DNA from: Nannocystis sp. RBIL2
GTDB taxonomy: Bacteria > Myxococcota_A > Polyangia > Nannocystales > Nannocystaceae
NCBI RefSeq assembly: GCF_026626745.1
Contig: NZ_JAPNJW010000001.1
Span: forward strand, 1,890,001-1,954,000
Length of the DNA: 64,000 nt
Direction of reading: 5' to 3'
Shown: in pieces, positions 9,786-18,134 of the stretch
Position numbering within the stretch: the first letter of the stretch is position 1
Layout: each line of letters begins with the position of its first letter
Program-made: the position numbers and the translations under genes
Notes under the pieces: generated by a model
The model's database searches: none
What the model saw: only the letters and a program-made list of their open reading frames with translations
Told to the model about the DNA's origin: nothing

Positions 9786-10793
9786 TCAACCAGGGCCAGG
9801 TTTTCCCTCGACGCCGTTCCGTCGCTTGCGATCGCGTCGGCGTCGCATCGTGCGCCAGCCGACGAGCGTGGCCAGCAGCGCCACGCTGAAGGGGTCTGGG
9901 TTGTCGTCTTGAGCGCAGTCGCAGCCATTGCTGCGGCAGATGGACTGCGACCACTTGCGATGGAGCTCACCGAGGTGCGCGACGCAGTCGCCCGAGAGCA
10001 CCGCGTCGATCGCATCCTCCTTCCGGAGCGGCGGCACCTTGTAATAGCAGCCCGGATCGACCGTCCCGTCGGCTCGCACCGCGCTCGGCGAGTCATAAGA
10101 TTCGTCGCCCCAGCCCACCACGATGAGCATCGAATCGCTGTCGAGCTCGCCGTACTCGGTGACGACGATCTCGTCCCCGACCTTCGCATTGACTCCGCCG
10201 TGTACGGCGTCGACCCGGGCAGTGAACGTATACTCGGCGCCCTCCGCCAGGTACGTGGCTTCGATCACGCCGACCGCGTCGTCCTGACCGTTGCAGAAGC
10301 AAGCCTCGGCCTTGGTACTGAAGCAATAGCTCGGCTGGATCCGCCCGGCTTCCGCCGCCGAGATGCCGCACTCGTCGAGCCAGCGCCGCAGCTCGGCGTC
10401 GGCCGCGATCTCGTGGATCCACCCCAGATTGCGGCTCGCGGCCACCCGCGCGACCAGGGCAGCGTGTCCGGTCGACTCGATCAGGTGGGCTACTGCGCAA
10501 CGCGTGCCGTGACCATCGACGAACACCGGCACGCGGTGACCGGGGACGCAGTGGTTGTGCGGGAACCGCCCCGCGGCGGCGTAGCGCTCGAGCTCCGCGA
10601 TCAGCCGCGCCCGGGCCTGCCGCTGCGCGTCGCTCAGTTCCGAAACGTCGCGCGCGCGCAGCTCGGCCATCACCTCGCGGAAATGGGCGCGCAGGCGTAC
10701 GCGCTCGCCACGCTGGAAAGCCGTGCGCCGAGCGGCACGAGAGCGGGCGGGTCGACGATGCGGGGCGGACGAAGACAGCGACGACGAGAGCAT
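9786..10793 (-). CDS. secreted or membrane-anchored protein with conserved 'FPHNH' N-terminal region
   Basis: This 335-residue protein has a basic N-terminus, then a helical region (AHFREVMAELRARDVSEL) and a conserved-looking block RFPHNHCVPGHRVPVFVDGH, TRCAVAHLIESTGH, then AADAELRRWLDECGI. I recall this combination from other myxobacterial hypothetical proteins but no function. The central part has many cysteines (YCFSTKAEACFCNGQ, RSNGCDCAQDD) and beta-rich sequence (GVNAKVGDEIVVTEYGEL). The C-terminus, SVALLATLVGWRTMRRRRDRKRR, is a short hydrophobic span followed by arginines, like MYXO-CTERM tails but without the typical CGC box. That suggests export and anchoring. No clear N-terminal signal sequence is visible in this frame, so the start (ATG 10793) may be wrong. 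Confidence 0.7.
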   Translation of the reverse strand: MLSSSLSSSAPHRRPARSRAARRTAFQRGERVRLRAHFREVMAELRARDVSELSDAQRQARARLIAELERYAAAGRFPHNHCVPGHRVPVFVDGHGTRCAVAHLIESTGHAALVARVAASRNLGWIHEIAADAELRRWLDECGISAAEAGRIQPSYCFSTKAEACFCNGQDDAVGVIEATYLAEGAEYTFTARVDAVHGGVNAKVGDEIVVTEYGELDSDSMLIVVGWGDESYDSPSAVRADGTVDPGCYYKVPPLRKEDAIDAVLSGDCVAHLGELHRKWSQSICRSNGCDCAQDDNPDPFSVALLATLVGWRTMRRRRDRKRRNGVEGKPGPG

Positions 10794-10986
10794 GGAGGCC
10801 TCGATGTCATCGTACCCGATCCAGCGCCCGGGAAGCTCGAGATCTGCATGCACGGCGAGCTCGTGCCGAGGCCGGGAGAGGGCGGATCGAGACCGGGCTC
10901 GGCAACAGTGGCCCGGATGCAACCCTCGCCGACGAGGGAGCGTCTCACCGCGGCAATGGTGCGTCGGCTTCGCGCCGTCTCTCACG

Positions 10987-11832
10987 TCACCGCGGTACGC
11001 CGAGGATCCAGCCGGTCGGCTCGGAGGGCGGCGCGAGCAATTCGGCGCGCATGCGTTCGGGCTCGTCCAGCACCGCGTCGCGCATCGCCAGGACCTGCCG
11101 CGCGTCCTTGATCGCCACACCAGAGTAGCGGCTGCTGAGAAAATCGCCGAGTGTCGGCCAGATCTCTGCGACCACGAGGGCGTCCTCGCGGTCGACCGCC
11201 TCGAATGGCCACAGGCGGCCGCGCGGGCCGGCGAGGCGCAGCACGCGGGCGACAGCCGGCAGGCCGAGCAACGCCTGCGAGCCGACCGAGCCAGCGCCGA
11301 GCAGCTTCCACGCGGATTGAATGTTGCGCCTGCGGTCGCGCAGCATCCGCTCGACCGGGCGGTACTCGGCGACGCCGGTCTCACGCGGCTTTTTGACGGT
11401 AACGTCGGCGGTGGCCTGCGCGGCCGGTACGCCCCAGAACGGGCCTTGCGCGCGACCGGTGCGCTGACGGATCTGCCGATTGAGCGCCGCGGCGACGGCG
11501 AAGCGATTGCTGGTCCCGTCAGGCCGGTCGACGATCTGCGCCGCGATGGTCTCGACCAGCGCACGGCCTTCGGGGAGCACTGGCCGGTCATCCTCGGCGC
11601 GCGGGTAGCCGATCGGGAAGTCGAAGCCGATCAGCGCCCCGCCGGGGTGCTCGCGCAACAGCGCCTCGACCTGGTCCATGCAGTCGCCGCGCGTTCTGCA
11701 GTACACCGGTGGCGGGCGCATGGCCTGTCCACGGCGGCCCCATGCGAGCCAGCAGCGGTCCGGTGACTCCTTGGCCGGGCCTCTCGTCGAGGACGCGGAC
11801 CAATCGATCATGATCACGAGCTGCTGTGACAT
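10987..11832 (-). CDS. conserved hypothetical protein with RNase H-like 'DWSA' motif
   Basis: The 281-residue protein opens with IMIDWSAS and has GALIGFDFPIGYPR near residue 75, NRFAVAAALNRQI near 115, FWGVPA, SAWKLLGAGSVGSQAL near 180 and WPFEAVDREDALVVAEIWPT near 215. This pattern belongs to a widespread uncharacterised family, often mislabelled as a molybdopterin-guanine dinucleotide or cobalamin (CbiG) protein. The alternating Asp/Glu strands suggest an RNase H-like fold similar to DUF429. Its true activity is unknown. It is complete and soluble, and neighbours give no functional hint. Confidence 0.8.
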   Translation of the reverse strand: MSQQLVIMIDWSASSTRGPAKESPDRCWLAWGRRGQAMRPPPVYCRTRGDCMDQVEALLREHPGGALIGFDFPIGYPRAEDDRPVLPEGRALVETIAAQIVDRPDGTSNRFAVAAALNRQIRQRTGRAQGPFWGVPAAQATADVTVKKPRETGVAEYRPVERMLRDRRRNIQSAWKLLGAGSVGSQALLGLPAVARVLRLAGPRGRLWPFEAVDREDALVVAEIWPTLGDFLSSRYSGVAIKDARQVLAMRDAVLDEPERMRAELLAPPSEPTGWILGVPR

Positions 11833-12006
11833 CAGGCGCCGCGATCATCGCACGACTCGCTCGGCACGTCGCGCGAGGGATGCACGAAGTCTCCGACACC
11901 AAATCACCGGTCGCCGGTCACTTGCCGGGCCGCGTTCGCGCGTCGCCGGGGGCGTCAGGCGCGACCAGCGTTGACGCCCCCACCTCGGCGCGGACATCAT
12001 CGGCCG

Positions 12007-12486
12007 GTGTCGTCCCGGCGCACGTACTTCTGGAAGCCCCGAGGCGACGCGCGGGTCGTCGCCAGCGAGGGCGATCGGGTGACTCTCGAGGTCGTGCTCG
12101 CCAGCTACGGCGAGGGCGCCGACTCGTGGGACCTCGACTGCTTCAACGCGCTCGAGTTCGTCGCCCTCCAGTGCATCGTCGGGTTCTGGACCGACGCCAA
12201 GTGGACCGTCGCTAGCAAAAGGCCACACACAACGCCGACGCTGATCACCGCGGTCGAAGGCCACGCACACGCAGCGGAGCTCGACCGGCTCGCACAGGTG
12301 TCGCGCCCGCGACGCGAGCACGCGAGCGATGACGACTGGTGGGAGTTCAGCGAGGCCGCCCCACGCATCGTCCGCGAGGTCGAGCTCTCTCGCATCGGCG
12401 GGGTCCACCGGCTCCTGCGCCTCCGCGCCGCCGACCCGACCTGGATCGCACACATGGCTCCGCTGGGTGACTGGTGCCTCGGCTGA
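12007..12486 (+). CDS. hypothetical protein, Trp-rich, soluble
   Basis: This 159-residue protein starts at GTG 12007 (SSRRTYFWKPRGDARVV). It contains VTLEVVLASYGEGADSWDLD, then QCIVGFWTDAKWTV, and ends HMAPLGDWCLG. It has nine tryptophans, which is unusual for a protein of this size. No domain, signal peptide or membrane span is recognised. It is followed at 12498-12513 by a 7-bp GC hairpin and is probably a single-gene unit. Confidence 0.65.
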   Translation: MSSRRTYFWKPRGDARVVASEGDRVTLEVVLASYGEGADSWDLDCFNALEFVALQCIVGFWTDAKWTVASKRPHTTPTLITAVEGHAHAAELDRLAQVSRPRREHASDDDWWEFSEAAPRIVREVELSRIGGVHRLLRLRAADPTWIAHMAPLGDWCLG

Positions 12487-12497
12487 CCCCGTGAGCG

Positions 12498-12513
12498 CCT
12501 GCGCGGGCGCAGG
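12498..12513 (+). terminator. GC hairpin after the 12007-12486 gene
   Basis: CCTGCGC (12498-12504) and GCGCAGG (12507-12513) pair with a two-base loop in the drawn form, so the actual loop must be larger. It lies 12 bases after the stop codon and has no T-run. It would insulate rph from the upstream gene. Confidence 0.4.
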
Positions 12514-12653
12514 GACCTTACGGCTCGCTCCCATCGCGCGCCGATGCCCTCGCCGGCGCGCGATGGACCCGCCTCATCCATATCATGCACCGAGGTCATT
12601 CGCCTCGCCGACGAGGGCCTGCGATTCATCTGACTGGTGAGCGTCGAAGCGCA

Positions 12654-12671
12654 CGTCTGCATTTGCAGACG
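12654..12671. promoter_or_regulatory. 18-bp palindrome upstream of rph
   Basis: CGTCTGCA (12654-12661) and TGCAGACG (12664-12671) are perfect inverted repeats around TT. The site lies about 85 bp upstream of the RAE, between the preceding gene's hairpin and the rph promoter region. A dimeric regulator could bind it; no regulator gene is adjacent. Confidence 0.4.
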
Positions 12672-12733
12672 GCACGCGCGAAACGAAAAAGGAGAGCGAC
12701 TCGCGTCTCTCTCCATGTCCAGGTTATATCAGA

Positions 12734-12760
12734 CACGGGGGCTTGCAGCAAGCCCCCGTG
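12734..12760. promoter_or_regulatory. rifamycin-associated element (RAE) in the rph leader
   Basis: Bases 12738-12756 read GGGGCTTGCAGCAAGCCCC, which matches the 19-bp RAE described upstream of rifamycin-inactivating genes in actinomycetes. The symmetry extends to 11-bp arms (12734-12744 and 12750-12760). A -10-like TTATAT lies just upstream at 12724-12729, so the element would cover the transcription start and early leader, and the rph ATG is 21 bases after it. I see no good -35. In actinomycetes the RAE mediates rifamycin-induced expression; the same role here is inferred from the exact match and position. Confidence 0.85.
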
Positions 12761-12781
12761 CATGCCGCAGAGTCCTCGGCC

Positions 12782-15454
12782 ATGACGACGACGAAGCAGG
12801 CAGTGGTGATCGCCGGGAACCAGTCGACGGGTCTGACGCGGACCGATGTGCTTGGCCTCGAGGAGGTCGATCGAACGAAGGCCAAAGTGGTCGGGGGGAA
12901 AGGCGCGAACCTGGGGGAGCTCGCCAGGCTCGCCGGCATTCGCGTGCCCGCCGGCTTTTGCGTCACGACCGAGGCCTTTCAGCGGATCGTCGGAGACGCG
13001 CCGCCGATCGGAGCGTTGCTCGATCGACTGTCGTCGCTCGCGGCGAGCGACCGGGACACGATCCGGGAGCTCAGCGGCGAGCTGCGGCGAATCATCGAAG
13101 CGACGGCCATCCCTGACGACCTGCGAGACGCGATCAGCCAGGCGCTCTCCAGGCTCGGCGCGGACGATGCCTACGCAGTACGGTCGAGCGCGACCGCGGA
13201 GGACCTGCCGGGAGCGTCCTTCGCGGGCCAGCAGGACACGTTCCTGAACGTCCGCGGGGCGCAGGCGATCGTGACGCACGTGCGCCGCTGCTGGGCGTCG
13301 CTCTTCACCGAGCGGGCGGTGTCCTACCGGATCCAGCACGGCTTCGACCACCGCAAGGTCCACATGGCGGTGGTGGTGCAGAAGATGGTCTCTCCGCAGG
13401 CGGCGGGGATCCTGTTCACCGCCGATCCAGTCACGTCGAATCGCAAGGTGACGTCGATCGACGCCGGCTTCGGCCTGGGAGAGGCGCTGGTCGCCGGTCT
13501 GACGCGCGCCGACAGCTACAAGCTGCGGGACGGCCGGATCATCGAGAAGACGATCGCCACCAAGACGCTGGCGACGTACGCCCTGGACGAGGGCGGCACC
13601 GAGGAACGGCCGCTCGACCCCGAACGGCAGCGCGGACAGGTGCTGACGGAGGCCCAGATGCTGCAGCTGGAGCGCCTGGGTCGGCAGATCGAAAGGCACT
13701 TCGGCCACCCCCAGGACATCGAATGGTGCCTCGTCGAGGACGAGTTCCACATCGTCCAGAGCCGGCCGATCACCACGCTGTACCCCATCCCCGAAGGCGG
13801 CGAACGAGCCAACCGTGTCTACATTTCGGTCGGCCACCAACAGATGATGACCGACGCCATGAAGCCCCTGGGGCTGTCCGTGTTCCAGCTGGCCGCGGGC
13901 GGGCCCATGCACCCGGCGGGTGGCAGGTTGTTCGTCGATCCCGCGAAGCAGCTGGCTTCCCCGGCCACCCGGGACGCCTTCCTGGACATGCTCGGGCGCA
14001 CCCATCCGCTCATGAGAGACGCCCTCCAGACCCTCATCGAGCGGGGCGACTTCATCCAAACGCTGCCCGACGACGCCACGCCCTCGCCGCCCGGCCAGGG
14101 CAGCCAAGTCTTGGCGCTCGCGGGCTCCGGTGCGCAAATCGACGACGATCCTGCCATCGTCGCGGAGCTGATCGAGCGCAGCCGGGCCGCGCTCGCGGCG
14201 CTGAAGCGCGACATCCGAACCAAGGCCGGGACTGCGCTGTTCGACTTCATCGTCGAGGACATCCAGCAATGGAAGAAGTCGATGCTCGAGCCGCGGAGCA
14301 TGGGCGCGATCATGGCGGGCATGAACGCCTCGGCGTGGTTGAACGAGAAGATGTCGACGTGGCTGGGCGAGAAGAACGTCGCGGATACGCTGTCCCAGTC
14401 CGTGGCGAACAACATCACCTCGGAGATGGGCCTGGCGCTGCTGGACGTCGCCGACGCGATCCGCCCGTATCCGGAGGTGATCGCTCGATTGCAGCGCGTG
14501 AAGCACGAGGACTTCCTGGACGAGTTGGTCGCGCTCGACGGCGGGCAGGAGGCCCGGGACGCCATCCGGGCTTACCTCGACAAGTACGGCATGCGGTGCG
14601 CGGGGGAGATCGACATCACGAGGGCCCGCTGGAGCGAGAAGCCGACCGCCCTGGTGCCCTTGATCCTGAGCAACATCAAGAACTTCACCCCGGGCGCCGG
14701 GGCGCGGAAGTTCGCCCAGGGGCGGCAGGAGGCCCTGCAGCAGGCGCAAGCTCTGTTGGACAGGTCGAGGCGGCTGCCGGATGGCGAGCACAAGGCCGGC
14801 GAAGCCCAGCGGATGATCGATCGCCTGCGGAACTTCGCCGGGTATCGCGAGTATCCGAAGTACGACCTCGTCAATCGCTACTTCGTCTACAAGCAGGCGT
14901 TGAAGCGAGAGGCCGAGCGGCTCGTGCAGGCAGGCGTGATCTTCGACGCCGATGACATCCACTACCTCACCTTCGGCGAGCTCCGCGAGGTCGTGCGCAC
15001 GCATCAGCTGGACGGCCAGATCGTCGGCGACCGCAAGGCCGAGCACGAGCTCCACGAGAAGCTGACGCCACCGCGCGTCATCACGTCCGAGGGAGAGATC
15101 GTGGCAGGTGCGTACAAACGCGACCATTTGCCCGCCGGCGCCATCGTCGGGCAAGCGGTGTCCTCGGGCGTCGTCGAGGGGCGGGCCCGCGTCCTCGCGG
15201 ACATGGCCGATGCCCATATGGAGGAGGGCGACATCCTGGTCACCACCTTCACCGATCCCAGCTGGACGCCGTTGTTCGTGTCGATCAAAGGCCTGGTGGC
15301 CGAGGTGGGCGGCCTGATGACCCACGGCGCGGTGATCGCCCGGGAATACGGCCTGCCGGCCGTCGTCGGCGTGGAGCATGCGACCCGGCTGATCCGCGAC
15401 GGGCAACGCATCCGCGTGCACGGGACGGACGGGTACGTCGAGATCCTGACGTGA
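12782..15454 (+). CDS. rph: rifamycin (rifampin) phosphotransferase
   Basis: This 890-residue dikinase-like enzyme inactivates rifamycins by moving the beta-phosphate of ATP to the antibiotic hydroxyl. It follows the Listeria RPH sequence closely over its whole length. An N-terminal ATP-binding part includes VVGGKGANLGELARLAG, RSSATAEDLPGASFAGQ and DIEWCLVEDEFHIVQSRP. A central rifamycin-binding part includes VYISVGHQQMMTDAMKPLGL and MNASAWLNEKMSTWLGEKN. A C-terminal swivelling domain carries the catalytic His in GGLMTHGAVIAREYGLPAVV. This order differs from genuine PEP synthase, for which it is often mistaken. ATG 12782 is chosen because the frame upstream runs through the RAE. It stands alone, with a secreted-protein gene 258 bases downstream under separate control. 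RPH is best known from Firmicutes and Actinobacteria. Confidence 0.96.
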   Translation: MTTTKQAVVIAGNQSTGLTRTDVLGLEEVDRTKAKVVGGKGANLGELARLAGIRVPAGFCVTTEAFQRIVGDAPPIGALLDRLSSLAASDRDTIRELSGELRRIIEATAIPDDLRDAISQALSRLGADDAYAVRSSATAEDLPGASFAGQQDTFLNVRGAQAIVTHVRRCWASLFTERAVSYRIQHGFDHRKVHMAVVVQKMVSPQAAGILFTADPVTSNRKVTSIDAGFGLGEALVAGLTRADSYKLRDGRIIEKTIATKTLATYALDEGGTEERPLDPERQRGQVLTEAQMLQLERLGRQIERHFGHPQDIEWCLVEDEFHIVQSRPITTLYPIPEGGERANRVYISVGHQQMMTDAMKPLGLSVFQLAAGGPMHPAGGRLFVDPAKQLASPATRDAFLDMLGRTHPLMRDALQTLIERGDFIQTLPDDATPSPPGQGSQVLALAGSGAQIDDDPAIVAELIERSRAALAALKRDIRTKAGTALFDFIVEDIQQWKKSMLEPRSMGAIMAGMNASAWLNEKMSTWLGEKNVADTLSQSVANNITSEMGLALLDVADAIRPYPEVIARLQRVKHEDFLDELVALDGGQEARDAIRAYLDKYGMRCAGEIDITRARWSEKPTALVPLILSNIKNFTPGAGARKFAQGRQEALQQAQALLDRSRRLPDGEHKAGEAQRMIDRLRNFAGYREYPKYDLVNRYFVYKQALKREAERLVQAGVIFDADDIHYLTFGELREVVRTHQLDGQIVGDRKAEHELHEKLTPPRVITSEGEIVAGAYKRDHLPAGAIVGQAVSSGVVEGRARVLADMADAHMEEGDILVTTFTDPSWTPLFVSIKGLVAEVGGLMTHGAVIAREYGLPAVVGVEHATRLIRDGQRIRVHGTDGYVEILT

Positions 15455-15514
15455 CAGAGGTACGTGCCCTCCCCTGCCGCCGAACGGCGTCGGGCTGACC
15501 GCGGCCACGAGCGA

Positions 15515-15549
15515 CCGGCACTGTGCCAGGCCGTGCCGGCACTGTGCCA
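15515..15549. promoter_or_regulatory. tandem palindromic upstream activator sites
   Basis: The 14-mer CCGGCACTGTGCCA occurs twice (15515-15528 and 15536-15549). Each copy contains the palindrome GGCAC-T-GTGCC, with centres at 15522 and 15543, 21 bp or two helical turns apart. They lie about 95-116 bp upstream of the GG of the sigma-54 promoter at 15637. Position, symmetry and phasing are those of enhancer sites for a sigma-54 activator dimer. Confidence 0.65.
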
Positions 15550-15636
15550 CGGAAAGGACGAGCGGCGGTTTGCGGTCGCGGCAGGCGAATCACGGCACAG
15601 CGACCTCGTGAGGCGTACGCGAACGCATGCGGCGAG

Positions 15637-15652
15637 TGGCACGCGGTTTGCT
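15637..15652 (+). promoter_or_regulatory. sigma-54 promoter (-24/-12)
   Basis: TGGCACG-CGGT-TTGCT matches the sigma-54 consensus TGGCACG-N4-TTGCW at every defined base, with correct GG-to-GC spacing. Transcription would start near 15663, leaving a leader of about 50 bases before the ATG at 15713. Confidence 0.75.
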
Positions 15653-15712
15653 GAGCATGCTGTGGGCGCGAGCTCCGGGATGGACCCGGCCGCGACCCCC
15701 GGAGTCTTTGCC

Positions 15713-16363
15713 ATGCATCTGTCCCGTCGTCTGCTTTGTTTGTCCGTCCCCGCGATCCTCCTCGGCGCTGCCGCTCCCCTGCAGGCGTTTCAGCTCGATC
15801 CGGGTTTTAAAATCTATTCCGTGTACGAGCTGACCGTCAGCGACGGGATCGTCAGTCACTCGGCCGCGACCTTGTCGGCCAAGACCGCCTTCTCGGGCTA
15901 CCTCGGCGGCAAGGAGCACTGGAGCTTGCCCGCCAGCTTCCTCGCCGCAATCGACGCCGCCTCGCCGGGTGCGACCCTGCGCATCGACGGCTCGGCTGGC
16001 TCCCAGCCGCTGCCGTCGGGCGCGGTGCCGGGCTTCCCGGTCGCGGGCGCCCTGGCCGAGTTCACCATGCCCGCTTACCTCTCCAGCTGGATGTGGACCC
16101 CCGTCAACGTCGCGCCACCCGCCGCCTTCTACCGCTCCACCAGCAACTCCGACAACCTCGGCATCGCCTTCGACCTGTCCCCGCCCACCGGCACCCAGAC
16201 CTACTGGACCGGCAGCATCACCTGGTACGTGCTCTCCGACGCCGTGCCCTCCGGGTACCCGATCGCCGCCGGCTCCGACACGACCTTCACCCTGCGCAAT
16301 GCCCCGGCGCCGGCCCGCGATCACGCCTGGTACAGCGTCACCCTGACGCCCACCACGCTGTGA
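15713..16363 (+). CDS. secreted protein of unknown function, sigma-54 controlled
   Basis: The 216-residue protein begins with a typical Sec signal peptide (HLSRRLLCLSVPAILLGAAA, cleavage after LQA). The mature part is about 190 residues, beta-rich and free of cysteine, with many Ser/Thr/Tyr/Trp (FSGYLGGKEHWSLPA, YLSSWMWTPVNVAPP, TYWTGSITWYVL). It looks like a small extracellular beta-sandwich. No family is recognised. ATG 15713 is preceded by GGAG at a suitable distance, and the signal peptide begins there. Upstream lie a perfect sigma-54 promoter and two activator sites, so it is expected to be a switched gene. A sigma-54 activator gene is encoded 187 bases downstream on the opposite strand, which makes it the first candidate regulator. 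Confidence 0.8.
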   Translation: MHLSRRLLCLSVPAILLGAAAPLQAFQLDPGFKIYSVYELTVSDGIVSHSAATLSAKTAFSGYLGGKEHWSLPASFLAAIDAASPGATLRIDGSAGSQPLPSGAVPGFPVAGALAEFTMPAYLSSWMWTPVNVAPPAAFYRSTSNSDNLGIAFDLSPPTGTQTYWTGSITWYVLSDAVPSGYPIAAGSDTTFTLRNAPAPARDHAWYSVTLTPTTL

Positions 16364-16549
16364 GCGTCGCGCTCGCCGCCGCGTCGGGCAGAATCACGAG
16401 GATGCTGCAAATGTATGGACCCGCGCTCGGCGCTCGCGGACTCTGCACATCAACCCCGAGCACCGCCCTGCCCGAGGATCGCTCACGAGACACGAGTCTG
16501 CGCATTGCTCCGCGAGCGCCGCCTCATTGCCATCAACACGACCACGCCA

Positions 16550-17926
16550 TCACTCCTCGGAGGCCGCGGCGGACTCGCGGACGTCGATCGCGTGATGAGC
16601 GATGAGTCGGCGCAGCTGCGTGCGGTGCAGGCCGAGCAGGCGCGCTGCGCCCGAGACGTTCCCGTTGCACTCGCGCAGGGCCGCCAGCAGGATCGGGCGG
16701 GCCTCCGGGGCGCGCGGGTCGGCGGGCAGCGGCGACGGGCGGGGGCTCGCCGGCTCGGGGCTCGTCGGTGGGGCCGGCGCGAACGCCAGGCCGGCGCGCG
16801 GGCCGAGGTGGGCCGGCAGGACCTTCGTCGCGCCGGTGACTGCCGCCTCGTGGCCGGCGGCCCGGATCTCCGTGATCAGCTCGCGGATGTTGCCGGGCCA
16901 CGGGCGCAGCAGGCAGGTCTCGACCAGCGACGCGTCGGCCCCCAGCTCGGGGCGCACGTGCTCCAGGGTCGCGGCGATCAGCCACGGCAGCTCTTCGAGG
17001 CGCTCGCGCAGCGGGGGGATGACGATCTCGGGCCGAGCGACGCGGAAGTACAGGTCCTCGCGCAGGCGACCGGCGGCGACCTGGGCCCGCAGATCCTTGT
17101 GCGTCGCCGAGCAGACGCGCAGCTCGACCGGGCGCGGGCGCGTGGCGCCGAGGGCCAGCACCTCCTTGCTCTCGAGCACGCGCAGCAGCTTGCCCTGGAC
17201 CTGGAGATCGAGGTCGCCGATCTCGTCGAGGAAGAGGGTGCCGCCGTGGGCGGCCTGCACGTAGCCCTCGGCGTCGCCGGCGGCCCCGGAGTAGGCGCCT
17301 CGCCGGGCGCCGAACAGCAGGCGCTCGGCGATGCCCTCGGGGATCGCGGCGCAGTTGACGGCGATGAAGGGGCCGCGCGCGCTCGGGCCGAGCTCGTGGA
17401 ACGACCGCGCGGCGGCCTCCTTGCCGACGCCGCTCTCGCCCGAGATGTGCACGGTGCCGCCGGCCTGGGCGGCGCGGCCGATCGCGGCGGCGATGGCCTG
17501 GGTGGACGGGCCCATCACGCGGCCGTCCGGCGTCTGCAGCACCTCGGCGCGGAGGAACGGCCGGACATCCGGGCTCACCAGGAACAGCGAGTCGCCGAGG
17601 CGCACGAGCCGGCGCGCGGGCACCCAGGTGCGCGGGCGCGCCTGCTCGCCGTCGACCTGGCTGCCGTTGCGGCTGCCGAGGTCCTGCACGCTGATGCGCT
17701 CGCCGTCGAGGCGCACCTCGGCGTGCTGGCGCGACATCCGGGCGTCGGTGAGGGTGACCCCGAGCGACTCGCCGCGCCCGATCACCAGGCCTTCGGAGGT
17801 CAGCGGCAGCGCGGCGAGCCGGGGCCGACGCTCGGAGAACACCAACACGAGCCCAGGGAGCGGCTCTCCCGGGGCGTCGCCCTGGCCCCGGACCTCGCTG
17901 CGGCCGATCGTCGCGCCGTGATGCAC
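16550..17926 (-). CDS. FHA-domain sigma-54 enhancer-binding protein
   Basis: This 458-residue protein has an N-terminal FHA phosphothreonine-binding domain (about 25-115: VIGRGESLGVTL, SRQHAEVRL, DLGSRNGSQVDG). A central AAA+ sigma-54 interaction domain (about 135-365) has Walker A GESGVGKE, the sigma-54 loop as GAYSGA in place of GAFTGA, Walker B GGTLFLDEIGDL and the arginine-finger region WPGNIRELI. A C-terminal Fis-type HTH (AARLLGLHRTQLRRLI) follows. FHA-type activators are usually switched by Ser/Thr kinases; a kinase gene is divergently transcribed from 18135. Start is GTG 17926; a minus-strand TATACT (17933-17938) is 7 bases upstream, so the mRNA may be leaderless. Confidence 0.92.
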   Translation of the reverse strand: MHHGATIGRSEVRGQGDAPGEPLPGLVLVFSERRPRLAALPLTSEGLVIGRGESLGVTLTDARMSRQHAEVRLDGERISVQDLGSRNGSQVDGEQARPRTWVPARRLVRLGDSLFLVSPDVRPFLRAEVLQTPDGRVMGPSTQAIAAAIGRAAQAGGTVHISGESGVGKEAAARSFHELGPSARGPFIAVNCAAIPEGIAERLLFGARRGAYSGAAGDAEGYVQAAHGGTLFLDEIGDLDLQVQGKLLRVLESKEVLALGATRPRPVELRVCSATHKDLRAQVAAGRLREDLYFRVARPEIVIPPLRERLEELPWLIAATLEHVRPELGADASLVETCLLRPWPGNIRELITEIRAAGHEAAVTGATKVLPAHLGPRAGLAFAPAPPTSPEPASPRPSPLPADPRAPEARPILLAALRECNGNVSGAARLLGLHRTQLRRLIAHHAIDVRESAAASEE

Positions 17927-18134
17927 CCGCGGAGTATAAAATGCCGGCGCCGGCCGTGGACCGGGCCTGCATCGGCCGCTCGCGCGCGGCAGCCCTCATG
18001 GAGCGCCCATCGCGCGACGGCGGGAACGGCCGGCTCGTGGCCATATGGCTGTGTTACGGTGCGCCCCTGGCCGCGCCGATTTCTCTCGCCGCCCGCAATT
18101 TCGCCGCGGCCTCCGGTCACTCTTCTGGGTCCTG

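Noticed and set aside
12782..15454. Phosphoenolpyruvate synthase as the identity of the 890-residue dikinase-like protein
   Set aside because: The central part (HQQMMTDAMKPLGL, ASAWLNEKMSTWLGEKN) matches rifamycin phosphotransferase rather than PEP synthase, and an RAE precedes the gene.
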